A stretch of 50,777 bases of DNA, taken from positions 1-50,777 of the forward strand of contig CAMZBA010000008.1 of assembly GCA_947304395.1 (NCBI GenBank). The letters run 5' to 3'. The position numbers and the translations under genes are program-made. The notes beneath the pieces were generated by a model. That model did no database searches, had not been told where the DNA came from, and saw nothing but the letters and a program-made list of their open reading frames with translations. This DNA is from an uncultured Candidatus Saccharibacteria bacterium (lineage in GTDB: Bacteria; Patescibacteriota; Saccharimonadia; Saccharimonadales; Saccharimonadaceae). Below are positions 16,436 to 24,711 of this stretch, piece after piece; the stretch's first letter is position 1; every line of letters begins with the position of its first letter.

Positions 16436-17953
16436 ATGGAGATAGGTTTGCTTATCGCCGGGTTAGTCCTAGGAGCTGGGGCTGGCGTGGGCGGTTTTTA
16501 TGCCGTAAGTAAAAATAAAGAAAAAGGCGCCAAGAATAAGGCAGACGAGCTAATCCGCAAGGCGAAACATGAAGCCTCGGAGATTGTTTTGAATGCAAAA
16601 AAGGAAGCGTCAAATATAAACGACAAGACGCAACGTGAAGAAAATGAGCATCGTAAAGAATGGAAAAAGACCGAGAACCGACTTGTTGAGCGCGAGACCT
16701 TGCTCGATAAGAAGCTAGACCAACTCGATAAACGTTCCGAAAATTTACGCAAGCAAGAAGGCGAAATCGAAGAATTGAAGGAAGAGGTACGCGCCATTCG
16801 CACGAAAGCTCAAGAGAAACTCGAAAAAATCGCCGGTCTTAGCAAGGCGGACGCCAAAGAGAAGTTGATGTCTATGACCGAGCGTGATATTAAGGGGGAT
16901 CTCGCAGAGCTAATCGTAAAAGAGCAAAAAGCTTACAATGATCACATTGATGAGACGGCTGAGGCTATGCTTCTGTCTGCGATGGAGCGGATGTCGTCAG
17001 AGGTAACGGCTGATCGTACGGTTACTAGTTTGAAGTTGCCGGATGATGATATGAAAGGACGCATCATTGGCAAGGAAGGCCGCAATATACAAGCGCTTCA
17101 GCACGCCACTGGCGTAGATGTTTTAGTCGACGACACTCCAGGTATGGTTGTCTTAAGTAGCTTTGACCCTATTCGTCGCCAGGTTGCTCGTTATGCACTA
17201 GAGCGTTTGATGAAAGATGGCCGCATTAACCCATCGAGCATCGAGGACGCAGTCGCTAAAGCGGAACGCGAGATTGAGAAAGAAGTTGTTCGTGCTGGCG
17301 AAGATGCTGCACGCGAAGTTGGCGTTATCGGTATTCCATCCGAGATTCTTCATCTGCTTGGCGAACTCAAGTTCCGTACTAGCTACGGCCAAAATGTTCT
17401 CCTACACTCTATCGAAATGGCGCATATTGCTGGCATGATAGCTGAGGAAATTGGCGCCGATATTAATGTCGCTAAGACCGCTACACTTCTGCACGATATC
17501 GGCAAGGCCGTCACTCATAAAATCGAGGGTAAGCATGCAGATATTGGCGCAGAGCTAGCAAAGAAATTCGGCATGAAGGATGAAATAGTTCATGCTATTG
17601 CCGCCCATCACGAGGACATTGAACCATCTACTCCAGAAGCTATCATTGTCAAGATTGTTGACTCTATCTCAGCCGCCCGTCCAGGCGCGCGCAATATCTC
17701 AGCGGAAAACTTTGCCGAGCGCATGAAGGCTCTAGAGAATGTCGCTACTGGCTTCCCTGGCATCGACAAGGCTTATGCGATTTCTGCTGGCCGCGAAATT
17801 CGTGTTATTGTCGAGCCAAAGCAAATCGACGATTTGTCAGCGCTGAAATTGGCGCGCGATATTGCCGACAAGATTGAAGCTACGATGCAATATCCTGGCG
17901 TTATTAAAGTGAACGTTATTCGCGAAACACGCGCAATTGAATACGCTAAATAA
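16436..17953 (+). CDS. rny: Ribonuclease Y
   Basis: A membrane-anchored endoribonuclease that starts mRNA decay. 505 residues: N-terminal transmembrane helix (1-25), long charged coiled coil (about 27-150), KH domain with the GxxG loop GKEGRN (about 200-265), and an HD phosphohydrolase domain with LLHDIGKAV and later AIAAHHEDIEP metal ligands. The start is fixed by AAGAAAGAGGAAAAT directly upstream, with a TGTATAT-like box near 16413. It is a single-gene unit. Confidence 0.97.
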   Translation: MEIGLLIAGLVLGAGAGVGGFYAVSKNKEKGAKNKADELIRKAKHEASEIVLNAKKEASNINDKTQREENEHRKEWKKTENRLVERETLLDKKLDQLDKRSENLRKQEGEIEELKEEVRAIRTKAQEKLEKIAGLSKADAKEKLMSMTERDIKGDLAELIVKEQKAYNDHIDETAEAMLLSAMERMSSEVTADRTVTSLKLPDDDMKGRIIGKEGRNIQALQHATGVDVLVDDTPGMVVLSSFDPIRRQVARYALERLMKDGRINPSSIEDAVAKAEREIEKEVVRAGEDAAREVGVIGIPSEILHLLGELKFRTSYGQNVLLHSIEMAHIAGMIAEEIGADINVAKTATLLHDIGKAVTHKIEGKHADIGAELAKKFGMKDEIVHAIAAHHEDIEPSTPEAIIVKIVDSISAARPGARNISAENFAERMKALENVATGFPGIDKAYAISAGREIRVIVEPKQIDDLSALKLARDIADKIEATMQYPGVIKVNVIRETRAIEYAK

Positions 17954-18054
17954 TATTCTAATGTGACATTATAAGAACGTTATTCTTTATACTTTTTGAT
18001 TGTCGTAAAACGTTTTCTAAAAACAAAAAATCCCATTTTTTGCCAATGATAATG

Positions 18055-18060
18055 TATAAT
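18055..18060 (+). promoter_or_regulatory. -10 box of the minor pilin operon
   Basis: A perfect TATAAT ends 6 nt before the ATG at 18067 and lies within a longer potential frame, so it favours 18067 as a leaderless start. Confidence 0.55.
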
Positions 18061-18066
18061 ATGCTT

Positions 18067-19107
18067 ATGGATAAAAATAAGGGAGCATTTCTTAGGGGCT
18101 TCACTATTATTGAAGTTATGCTTTTTCTGGCGCTAAGCGGCGTTTTGCTAGCGGGCATATTGGGTGGCCTTGGAGGGAATATAGCAAGACAACGTTATAA
18201 TGATGCCGTCCAGGATATAGCCAACATGATGCGTGATCAGTATTCATTCGTATCCGATACGCAGATTGCACAACGCAACAAGGAAGATTCATATTGTTAT
18301 GGTTTAGTTCAAAGTGATGTTAATAGCGATGACGCCAAGTCGTACTTTAGGTCACTTAATAGTTCTAGCGCAGATAATAAAATCGCATATCGCGGTCGCA
18401 CCAACTGCGTAATCTATGGAGCGGTCGTGTCTATTACGGAAAAATATATAGAGACAACGGAGCTAATTGGCCGCGATTATAAAACCATAGTTAAACAACG
18501 CGAGGGTACGGATAATCCAGTTAGAAGCGATTTGTCGGATATAGAGATTTTGAAAGATGTCGTTAGCGCAAACAATGTAGCACTCCATTGCAATCTCGAC
18601 GATTCAGAAGACTGCTATGTGCGCTCTGCGGATAATTCCCGTACGCAAAACACGAAATGGGGTACGAGACTACTTGATCCAGAAGGTGAACCGATTCGTA
18701 AGACTTTAATGATTATCCGCTCGCCTCGTGATGGCTCAATTCGCACTTATGTATGGAATGATGGAATTAAGGGTGGCTTGACTGGTCTAGAATACGTTCG
18801 TTACGAGGAGCTAAACGCAATGAATGGTGGTAAAGGTCAAAAATTTAACGTAGGGCATCCGTTAGATAGCTACGGCATCAATCGCCACCTGACGGACGCT
18901 AATTTCAAAATTCAAGCACTTGATATTTGTGTCGATTCCGGCGACTCACAAACTTATAGCAATGCGCGCCGACTCATTAAAATCAAAAAAGCCGGTATGG
19001 GGCAAAGTGCTGTAGAATTGATGAATCTAGATGCCGAAAGGGAAATAAGCGAAGGTGGCGTCGATTATAGTAGCGATGCTACGTTGGGGGTAGCCGAATG
19101 TCAATAA
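18067..19107 (+). CDS. Type IV pilus minor pilin, GspH/FimU-like position
   Basis: 346 residues. A class III prepilin signal is clear: a short basic leader ending in Gly11, then FTIIEVMLFLALSG with Glu at +5, followed by the hydrophobic stalk helix. The remainder is a large, polar, Cys-containing globular head with no recognised domain. It is the first gene of a four-pilin operon. An alternative start at TTG 18040 would place the promoter inside the gene and give an overlong leader. The prepilin peptidase and assembly ATPase must lie elsewhere. Confidence 0.85.
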   Translation: MDKNKGAFLRGFTIIEVMLFLALSGVLLAGILGGLGGNIARQRYNDAVQDIANMMRDQYSFVSDTQIAQRNKEDSYCYGLVQSDVNSDDAKSYFRSLNSSSADNKIAYRGRTNCVIYGAVVSITEKYIETTELIGRDYKTIVKQREGTDNPVRSDLSDIEILKDVVSANNVALHCNLDDSEDCYVRSADNSRTQNTKWGTRLLDPEGEPIRKTLMIIRSPRDGSIRTYVWNDGIKGGLTGLEYVRYEELNAMNGGKGQKFNVGHPLDSYGINRHLTDANFKIQALDICVDSGDSQTYSNARRLIKIKKAGMGQSAVELMNLDAEREISEGGVDYSSDATLGVAECQ

Positions 19108-19931
19108 AAAAGCATGGCGATACTATTATTGAAGTTATGATGGCCTTGGCAGTATTTGCTGTTTTGGCAATTATTACGGTAAATCTCATGAACAGTGGCA
19201 TTAATAATGCTCAACGTACTCTAGAGTATACTATGGCGCGCAACGAGATCGACTCGCAGGCCGAAGCACTTCGCTACATTCACCAGAGTTATGTTGCGGA
19301 ACGCCAGTTGGATAGAAGCAACAGCCAATTTAGAAGATTGTGGGATGCGCTGCGCAGGGTTGCAATTAAATCAAGGAACCTTGAAGACCACGCTAATAAT
19401 AACACTGAGGTAAAATTCGATATCAACAATATCGAAACTTGCGGGGAAGCGTACCAAACGAACGGCATGGTTGAGTTCTATAATGCTTTTGCGCTAAATA
19501 CGCGCATGATTCTGCCAGACTCTGGCAACAATGCTACATATGGCGGCGACACTTATGCCAATCTTATTCCAGAAATTATCGTTGGTATAGATTCTCTTGA
19601 TATCAACAGTAGGAGGGTTCTTACCGCTCCGGTCGTGTATCCGCGTATTGTGTACAAAAAGGCTAAAGATACCGTTTCGGGCACGCGTGGCGTAGATGCG
19701 GGCGCCAGCGAAAATAATGATGAAGGCGCTCTCGCTGAGAAGCAAATATATAATCGCATAGCTCGCGCTGAAGGCGTCTTTGTGATAGCCGTAGGAGATA
19801 ACGACAAAGACCCAATGCGCTCAAACTACTTCGATTTCTATATACGCACCTGTTGGCATAGTGTTGGCTCAATTGCGCCGAGTACGATTACTACAATTGT
19901 ACGCTTATACAACCCGGAGGTATTGGAATAA
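19098..19931 (+). CDS. Type IV pilus minor pilin, GspI/PilV-like position
   Basis: 277 residues. The leader MSIKKHG precedes DTIIEVMMALAVFAVLAIITV, giving Glu at +5; the +1 residue is Asp and not the usual Phe or Met. The start overlaps the previous pilin by 10 bp. The head domain is unrecognised and has two Cys that could form a disulfide. Together with its neighbours it probably forms the tip or priming complex of the pilus. Confidence 0.82.
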   Translation: MSIKKHGDTIIEVMMALAVFAVLAIITVNLMNSGINNAQRTLEYTMARNEIDSQAEALRYIHQSYVAERQLDRSNSQFRRLWDALRRVAIKSRNLEDHANNNTEVKFDINNIETCGEAYQTNGMVEFYNAFALNTRMILPDSGNNATYGGDTYANLIPEIIVGIDSLDINSRRVLTAPVVYPRIVYKKAKDTVSGTRGVDAGASENNDEGALAEKQIYNRIARAEGVFVIAVGDNDKDPMRSNYFDFYIRTCWHSVGSIAPSTITTIVRLYNPEVLE

Positions 19932-20797
19932 TGAAAAAGCATAAGAAAGCCTTCACTGTTATTGAATTCTTGCTTGCAATGACGGTATTGTCGGTAATGT
20001 TGATGGGTATTGTCACGTTAACGATGCGAATCTTGGAAATCTATCGTAAAGGTCTTGCTCTTCGTGCCATTAATGCTACTGGGCGAGACATCTTAAATGA
20101 CCTTTCGCGTTCTGTTGGCGGATCTCCAATCGTCGAGAATATTAACCCAGTTCCATCATCTGGCAGTAACGATATCCGTTGGTATGATATCAAGAAAGTT
20201 TATCGCAATTACTACAATGAAAAGATATCGTCTTCCGGCGTAACCAACAATAAGAAAGTCCAAATCGGTGGCGTCTTCTGTACAGGGTCATATTCATATG
20301 TTTGGAATACCGCCCCAGCTATCGAACAATACCGCAAAAACCCGGACAATAAAAACAACCTGTTTACTATTGAGGGTAAAGTGTACAAACTTGCGCGTTT
20401 CCCAGATACTGATCGTGTAGCTTGTGAGCGCATCGATGCGAATAGTGATGATCTTAAAACTACGCACATTACAAATGATATCGATAGTAGAGATGTAGTA
20501 AGCCTGATTTCCGACGACGAATCCGACCTGGCGCTTTACGACTTTGTAGTGTTGCCTGCTACACAAAACGCGAAAACTGGTCAAATATTTTACTCCGGAT
20601 CGTTTATTCTGGCGACCATGCGTGGCGGTGTTAATGTTTTGACGAATGGAGATTATTGCACTGGTACGGAACAAATGTATAACTCCGAGGTAGAAGCGGT
20701 TGATCAAGATTTTAATTATTGTGCAGTTAATAAATTTAATTTTGCGGTACGCGCCACGGGGGAGACGAGTAACGTGGACCAATATGGAGAGAGGTAA
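19931..20797 (+). CDS. Type IV pilus minor pilin, GspJ/PilW-like position
   Basis: 288 residues. MKKHKKA followed by FTVIEFLLAMTVLSVMLMGI is a prepilin signal with Ala instead of Gly at -1 and Glu at +5. PilW/GspJ proteins often occupy this third position. Its ATG follows GGAGGT and overlaps the previous stop by one base (TAATG). Head function unknown; it contains several Cys. Confidence 0.82.
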   Translation: MKKHKKAFTVIEFLLAMTVLSVMLMGIVTLTMRILEIYRKGLALRAINATGRDILNDLSRSVGGSPIVENINPVPSSGSNDIRWYDIKKVYRNYYNEKISSSGVTNNKKVQIGGVFCTGSYSYVWNTAPAIEQYRKNPDNKNNLFTIEGKVYKLARFPDTDRVACERIDANSDDLKTTHITNDIDSRDVVSLISDDESDLALYDFVVLPATQNAKTGQIFYSGSFILATMRGGVNVLTNGDYCTGTEQMYNSEVEAVDQDFNYCAVNKFNFAVRATGETSNVDQYGER

Positions 20798-20798
20798 C

Positions 20799-22313
20799 AT
20801 GTCGAATATTCAAAACAAAACTAAAAAAGGCGCTGCCGCGATCTATGTCGTCATTTTTACGGCAACTCTTTTGAGCATTATTGCACTTAGCTTTATTCGA
20901 TTGATGCTATCTGAGAGTGGGCGTACAACCAACTATAGTCTTTCTCAGTCAGCCTACAACTCCGCACTAGCTGGCATCGAGGATGCAAAGATTGTTCTGC
21001 TTCGTTATCAAAACTGCGTCAACAACGGTGGCAATTCGCTTGTAGTGAATGGCGCATCTATTGACTGTACAAAGTATGTTGAAGCTTTTACTAATAATGC
21101 CGAAGAAACCTCTCAAGATTGTGACATTATTAGCAAGGTTCTTGGCTATAACACAGAAAACCACGAAACGCTAATTCAGACAAAGAGTGACAGTAATAAC
21201 GTTACTGGCTCCGCAAGAGAATTTGACCAGGCATATACCTGCGTCAAAATATCCCAGAAGAGCAGGAATTATATCACTACTCTAACGAAGAATTATCCAA
21301 CCAAGATGGTACCGATTCGTACCGAATCGGCAGAGGCTACTAACAGCGTAAATCGCATTGTGTTGAGCTGGTTTAGCCGCAAGGATCTTACTACTGCAAG
21401 CAATAACTCTGGTGACATTAAGCCCGAATTTCATCCATTTAATAGCGATCCGGAGATGAAAGGCGCTCTAAAGACAAACAATAGTTTCCTGAGTAATATT
21501 CCAGATTATCAAAACACTTTCACGAATAAGCCATCAGTGCCGTCAACGATTCAGGCTACCTTGATCCAAACGGCGACGAGCTTTAAACTGAGTCAGTTCT
21601 ATTCTGCCGAGAAAGATGGTAGTATCTATCGTTCTAATAGGGGCTCAATCACGCTTCGTCCGACTACTCAAAATCTTTATGGTATCACAAAAGAACAATA
21701 CTCCAACCACATTGGCACAACTTCAACCTCTGTCTTTGCGACATCGGCCCTAAAGTCACAGAACACCCCGCTTGATGTGCATTGTATTCTTCGAGATAAT
21801 GTAGATGTCGCAAGTGGATATGCTTGTAATGCGGATATTCCAATCCCACGTCCTCGCAAATCGGTTGTCGCTGGTGAGGGTGACGCGCGTAACTACACGA
21901 CTTTCTTCTTAGTTTTAAATCTGCCGTATGGTGAGCCAGAAACTGAAGTTAATGTCGAGCTACGTAACTGTATAAGAGATTCTGATACGATATATGTAGA
22001 CAGGAAGGACACCGATGATTCCGGCTGTAAAGCAGTAGAGTTTGCTTACGTGCAGCCAACTGTGGACGCTACTGGTCGCGCAAACGACTTATTCCGTCGC
22101 ATAGAAGCTCGCATTGAGCTAGTCGATACCTACTTCCCAATTGCTAACTATGCCTTAGCGGTGAATGATCCTGATAATAACGAAGACTACGTGAAGAAAG
22201 ATTTCTATGTGACTCGCAGCTGCCTCCGCAGCGAGACTACCTGGGATAGCACTACGCAAGCTGTTACCTATACGAATGGAGCGTCTTGCAGAAACGCCGC
22301 TGATCGCTCATAA
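20799..22313 (+). CDS. PilX/GspK-like minor pilin
   Basis: 504 residues, the largest of the four. The N-terminus has a basic leader (KTKKG) and then AAAIYVVIFTATLLSIIALSF, which lacks the Glu at +5. GspK-type tip pilins also lack this Glu, and they also come fourth in the H-I-J-K order. The rest is a Ser/Thr/Asn-rich extracellular region with scattered Cys. A longer frame begins at 20700 inside the preceding gene; ATG 20799 is chosen for the GAGAGAGG site before it and because the leader then fits. A terminator follows directly. Confidence 0.78.
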   Translation: MSNIQNKTKKGAAAIYVVIFTATLLSIIALSFIRLMLSESGRTTNYSLSQSAYNSALAGIEDAKIVLLRYQNCVNNGGNSLVVNGASIDCTKYVEAFTNNAEETSQDCDIISKVLGYNTENHETLIQTKSDSNNVTGSAREFDQAYTCVKISQKSRNYITTLTKNYPTKMVPIRTESAEATNSVNRIVLSWFSRKDLTTASNNSGDIKPEFHPFNSDPEMKGALKTNNSFLSNIPDYQNTFTNKPSVPSTIQATLIQTATSFKLSQFYSAEKDGSIYRSNRGSITLRPTTQNLYGITKEQYSNHIGTTSTSVFATSALKSQNTPLDVHCILRDNVDVASGYACNADIPIPRPRKSVVAGEGDARNYTTFFLVLNLPYGEPETEVNVELRNCIRDSDTIYVDRKDTDDSGCKAVEFAYVQPTVDATGRANDLFRRIEARIELVDTYFPIANYALAVNDPDNNEDYVKKDFYVTRSCLRSETTWDSTTQAVTYTNGASCRNAADRS

Positions 22314-22316
22314 CCA

Positions 22317-22347
22317 AAAACTCACCTCCAAAAGAGGTGAGTTTTTT
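22317..22347. terminator. Bidirectional terminator after the pilin operon and after tRNA-Leu
   Basis: AAAACTCACCTC/GAGGTGAGTTTT is a 12-bp stem with a 5-nt loop, with T-runs on both strands. Confidence 0.9.
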
Positions 22348-22360
22348 AAGCCGAATCACA

Positions 22361-22447
22361 TGGTGCCCGCGACTGGAGTTGAACCAGCACGCCCGTGAGG
22401 GCACTAGCACCTGAAGCTAGCGCGTCTGCCAATTCCGCCACGCGGGC
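22361..22447 (-). tRNA. tRNA-Leu (CAG)
   Basis: An 87-nt class II tRNA on the minus strand: acceptor GCCCGCG/CGCGGGC, discriminator A, encoded CCA, anticodon loop TTCAGGT (CAG) and a long variable arm. The upstream promoter has TTGACG, a 16-bp spacer and TAAAAT in a TGn context (22456-22464). Predicted initiation is at or within 1-2 nt of the mature 5' end. Confidence 0.95.
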
Positions 22448-22455
22448 ATGGCTAT

Positions 22456-22464
22456 ATTTTATCA
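22456..22464 (-). promoter_or_regulatory. Extended -10 of tRNA-Leu
   Basis: TGATAAAAT on the minus strand, with TTGACG 16 bp upstream of TAAAAT. It lies 8 nt from the mature tRNA. Confidence 0.65.
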
Positions 22465-22497
22465 CTAATCAGGGGCGCGTCAAAATTGTATTGTATG

Positions 22498-22524
22498 GAA
22501 AAAGCCGCAGCATGTGCTGCGGCG
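22498..22524 (-). terminator. Terminator of the orphan membrane protein gene
   Basis: On the minus strand GCCGCAGCA/TGCTGCGGC is a 9-bp stem with almost no loop, followed by TTTTTCC. Confidence 0.8.
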
Positions 22525-22562
22525 GTGTATTTTTTGTATGGATTCAGCGCATTTATATTCGA

Positions 22563-22976
22563 TTACTCGGTCGGTCCATCCTCCATCTGGCCTGACGGGC
22601 AGATGAGAACGGCTCTGCCTACGCAGCTGCTTACTACGCTGACGTTAGCATCTTCGGAGTACGCGGATGCGTCTCCTGTGTGCGGAGTCTTTTCCAGGTC
22701 ATACTTCTTCGTCGTACCGTTTTCTGCGTCGATTACTACAATCGTGTCATCTTTGGAGAAGACGACTTTGTAATTGTTTGTAGTATTAGGCAGAAGCTGC
22801 GGCGCGATCATTAAATCGATCGCCACGAGAAGCATCAGACCGAAGGCCACGCATCTGAAGGTGTTAGCCTGCTTCGGCACCTCTTTCAGCTTGAAGCTGT
22901 AGGCGAATGCGGCGCAAGCCACTAAACTTAAAGCAATCGGCGCAACCCATACTAAAATCATTGAAATAGCGCTCAT
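22563..22976 (-). CDS. Orphan two-helix membrane protein, GC-rich
   Basis: No family recognised. 137 residues with two hydrophobic helices (about 5-28 and 43-64) and a polar C-terminal domain of about 70 residues holding two Cys. The base composition is visibly GC-richer than neighbours, with many GCG, CTG and GGC codons, as in the genes at 43919 and 49837. It has a strong Shine-Dalgarno site (GGGAGG, 8 nt before the ATG), a structured leader (22989-23027) and its own terminator, so it is an autonomous unit, possibly acquired. Confidence 0.7.
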   Translation of the reverse strand: MSAISMILVWVAPIALSLVACAAFAYSFKLKEVPKQANTFRCVAFGLMLLVAIDLMIAPQLLPNTTNNYKVVFSKDDTIVVIDAENGTTKKYDLEKTPHTGDASAYSEDANVSVVSSCVGRAVLICPSGQMEDGPTE

Positions 22977-23109
22977 ACATTTTCCTCCCTGAGCGTTTGC
23001 ATTGGCTGTCTTTCACGCTATGCTCAGACTAATCCAACAAGCATATACTAACATCGATTTTTGCAAGAGTCAAGTATCTTTTATAAAATATTTTCACCGA
23101 GATGAACTG

Positions 23110-23118
23110 TGGTAAAAT
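23110..23118 (+). promoter_or_regulatory. Extended -10 of rnhA
   Basis: TGGTAAAAT ends 8 nt before the rnhA ATG; no Shine-Dalgarno site, so a leaderless start is predicted. Confidence 0.6.
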
Positions 23119-23126
23119 AAAGGCAT

Positions 23127-23543
23127 ATGGCACACTATTATACAGATGGTAGCGCAAGTCCGAATCCAGGCCCTGGCGGCTATGCTGTTATTCTTGATGG
23201 TCAACCCGTCGCTCTTGGTCGGGAAAGGGATTCCACTAACATTCGTATGGAGGCTCAAGCTCTCATCGCTGCCTATAAAATTGCCAAACCGGGCGACACT
23301 ATATCAACCGATAGCGAATTTTGGGTTAATGTAGTTACGAAATGGGCACCCAGCTGGCAGAAAAACGGGTGGAAAAAGAAAACAGGCGAGATTAAAAATC
23401 TCGAGCTCGTTCAAGAACTATATGCTTTATATCTTGACAATCCCGACGTAGTCCTAGAATGGACTCGTGGTCATGTCGGGACAAAAGGAAATGAAAGCGC
23501 AGACGAATGGGCAAACAAAGCCCGCGAAGGAGCAACTCTATGA
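23127..23543 (+). CDS. rnhA: Ribonuclease HI
   Basis: Cleaves the RNA strand of RNA-DNA hybrids. 138 residues with the complete active site: Asp7 (YTDGSASPNPGPGG), Glu42 (RMEAQAL), Asp62 (STDSEFW), His116 (RGHVGTKGN) and Asp126 (ESADEWAN). It ends at TGA in an ATGA overlap with the CYTH gene, so the two are translationally coupled. Confidence 0.96.
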   Translation: MAHYYTDGSASPNPGPGGYAVILDGQPVALGRERDSTNIRMEAQALIAAYKIAKPGDTISTDSEFWVNVVTKWAPSWQKNGWKKKTGEIKNLELVQELYALYLDNPDVVLEWTRGHVGTKGNESADEWANKAREGATL

Positions 23544-24103
23544 AAAAATCTATCGTAAAAATGAAGCTACAGAGCCGTGCCGACTTTATACAGACGCTTG
23601 AAGAAATAAATTTTAAGTTTTCGGAAGCGTATTGGCAGCACGATCGTGTTTTTGTTCCGAAAAACTACGCTCGTGATAAATCTATGCCACGCCTATCGCT
23701 GAGAACTATCGTAAAAGCGCCAGACAAAACTATTTATGCGCTTGTATTGCGCCGTCATTTCGAAGATAAGCACCTAGATATCGTTAATTCTACGGTAGTA
23801 AAAGATTATACGGAAGCCGCCCATATTGTTTATCAGCTAGGATATGAGCTCAAGTACGAAGTTAGCCGCCGTAGGGAAGAGCTAAATATGGGTGACACTA
23901 TTAGTATGTATATCGACAAAATTGACGGGCTGCCAGGTTATTATGGTCGCATAGAATCGAACCTCAGTGACAGCGATGATCCAGAAGAAGCATTTGATGA
24001 CCTAGTTGAAACTTTCCGAGTTCTAAAGGTGAAAGGTAAGCCAATCGAGCAAAGCTACGGCGAATTACTCGAGTCATCGGAACACGATACAATTGCAGGA
24101 TAA
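23540..24103 (+). CDS. CYTH-domain (CyaB/ThTPase-like) protein with altered N-terminal motif
   Basis: 187 residues fitting the CYTH tunnel fold: an N-terminal strand and helix (QSRADFIQTLEEINFKFSEAY), HDRVFVP, LSLRTIVKAPDKTIYALVLRRHF, LGYELKYEVSRRREEL, then the domain end SMYIDKIDGLPGYYGRIES. CYTH enzymes act on triphosphates or as class IV adenylate cyclases. The hallmark ExExK at the N-terminus appears to be replaced by VKMKLQ, so activity is doubtful. It starts in an ATGA overlap with rnhA; a longer frame from 23507 lies within rnhA and is less likely. Confidence 0.7.
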   Translation: MKKSIVKMKLQSRADFIQTLEEINFKFSEAYWQHDRVFVPKNYARDKSMPRLSLRTIVKAPDKTIYALVLRRHFEDKHLDIVNSTVVKDYTEAAHIVYQLGYELKYEVSRRREELNMGDTISMYIDKIDGLPGYYGRIESNLSDSDDPEEAFDDLVETFRVLKVKGKPIEQSYGELLESSEHDTIAG

Positions 24104-24132
24104 AAAATCTCCGTCAATAAGACGGAGATTTT
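24104..24132. terminator. Bidirectional terminator between the CYTH gene and rpsT
   Basis: AAAATCTCCGTC/GACGGAGATTTT is a 12-bp stem with a 5-nt loop, with T-runs on either strand. Confidence 0.9.
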
Positions 24133-24148
24133 TAAGGCTTAAGTATTT

Positions 24149-24553
24149 TTATTTTTCGGCCACTTTCTTTGTAGTAGTTTTCTTTGCGGTTGCTTTTTTG
24201 GCTGGAGCCTTTTTTGCGACAGTTTTCTTGGTAGCGGTCTTAGCGGCTGGTTTTTCGGCTACTTTTGTCTCTGCTTTTGGCGCGGTAGCCTTTTTGCTGG
24301 CAGCTATCTTTACATTGTGCTCTTTTGCCCATTTTGCAAGGTTTGCCTTGCGGCGGCTAGCAGTATTTTTCTTCATCAAGCCTTTTTTAACGGCTTTGTC
24401 ATACTCCGATTGGACGATTGCCATTTTCTCGGCGGTTGGTTTATTGCGGAAATCCTTCAATGCATTACGGATAACCTTTTTGGTCGCTTGATTGTTGTTG
24501 CGACGCTTAACAGCTTGGCGCGCAGCCTTCTTCGCGGATTTGATAATCGGCAT
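24149..24553 (-). CDS. rpsT: 30S ribosomal protein S20 with Lys/Ala-rich tail
   Basis: S20 binds the 5' domain of 16S rRNA. Residues 1-85 match the family: IIKSAKKAARQAVKRRNNN, KKVIRNALKDF, EYDKAVKKGLMKKNTASRRKANLAKW. The remaining roughly 48 residues are almost entirely Lys, Ala, Thr, Val and Pro (KKTVAKKAPAKKATAKK), like a histone H1 tail, making it 134 residues against about 88 normally. AAGGAAAAAGA precedes the start. It is a single-gene unit divergent from 24712. Confidence 0.94.
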   Translation of the reverse strand: MPIIKSAKKAARQAVKRRNNNQATKKVIRNALKDFRNKPTAEKMAIVQSEYDKAVKKGLMKKNTASRRKANLAKWAKEHNVKIAASKKATAPKAETKVAEKPAAKTATKKTVAKKAPAKKATAKKTTTKKVAEK

Positions 24554-24644
24554 TTAATTCTTTTTCCTTAAAATTATTATTTCGATTAATGTATATTATA
24601 TTCTAAAATTTGCAAATTGTAAAGTGTAGATATGATTTAATACT

Positions 24645-24672
24645 TGCAATTAGAAAAAGTTTATGCTAAACT
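24645..24672 (+). promoter_or_regulatory. Probable promoter of the DHH-like gene
   Basis: TTGCAA, a 17-bp spacer and TAAACT in a TGC context. The resulting leader would be about 35-40 nt, A-rich and without an evident Shine-Dalgarno site near the ATG. Confidence 0.45.
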
Positions 24673-24711
24673 GAATCTGATAAAGGTCAAAAATAAACAG
24701 AAAAAACAAAA

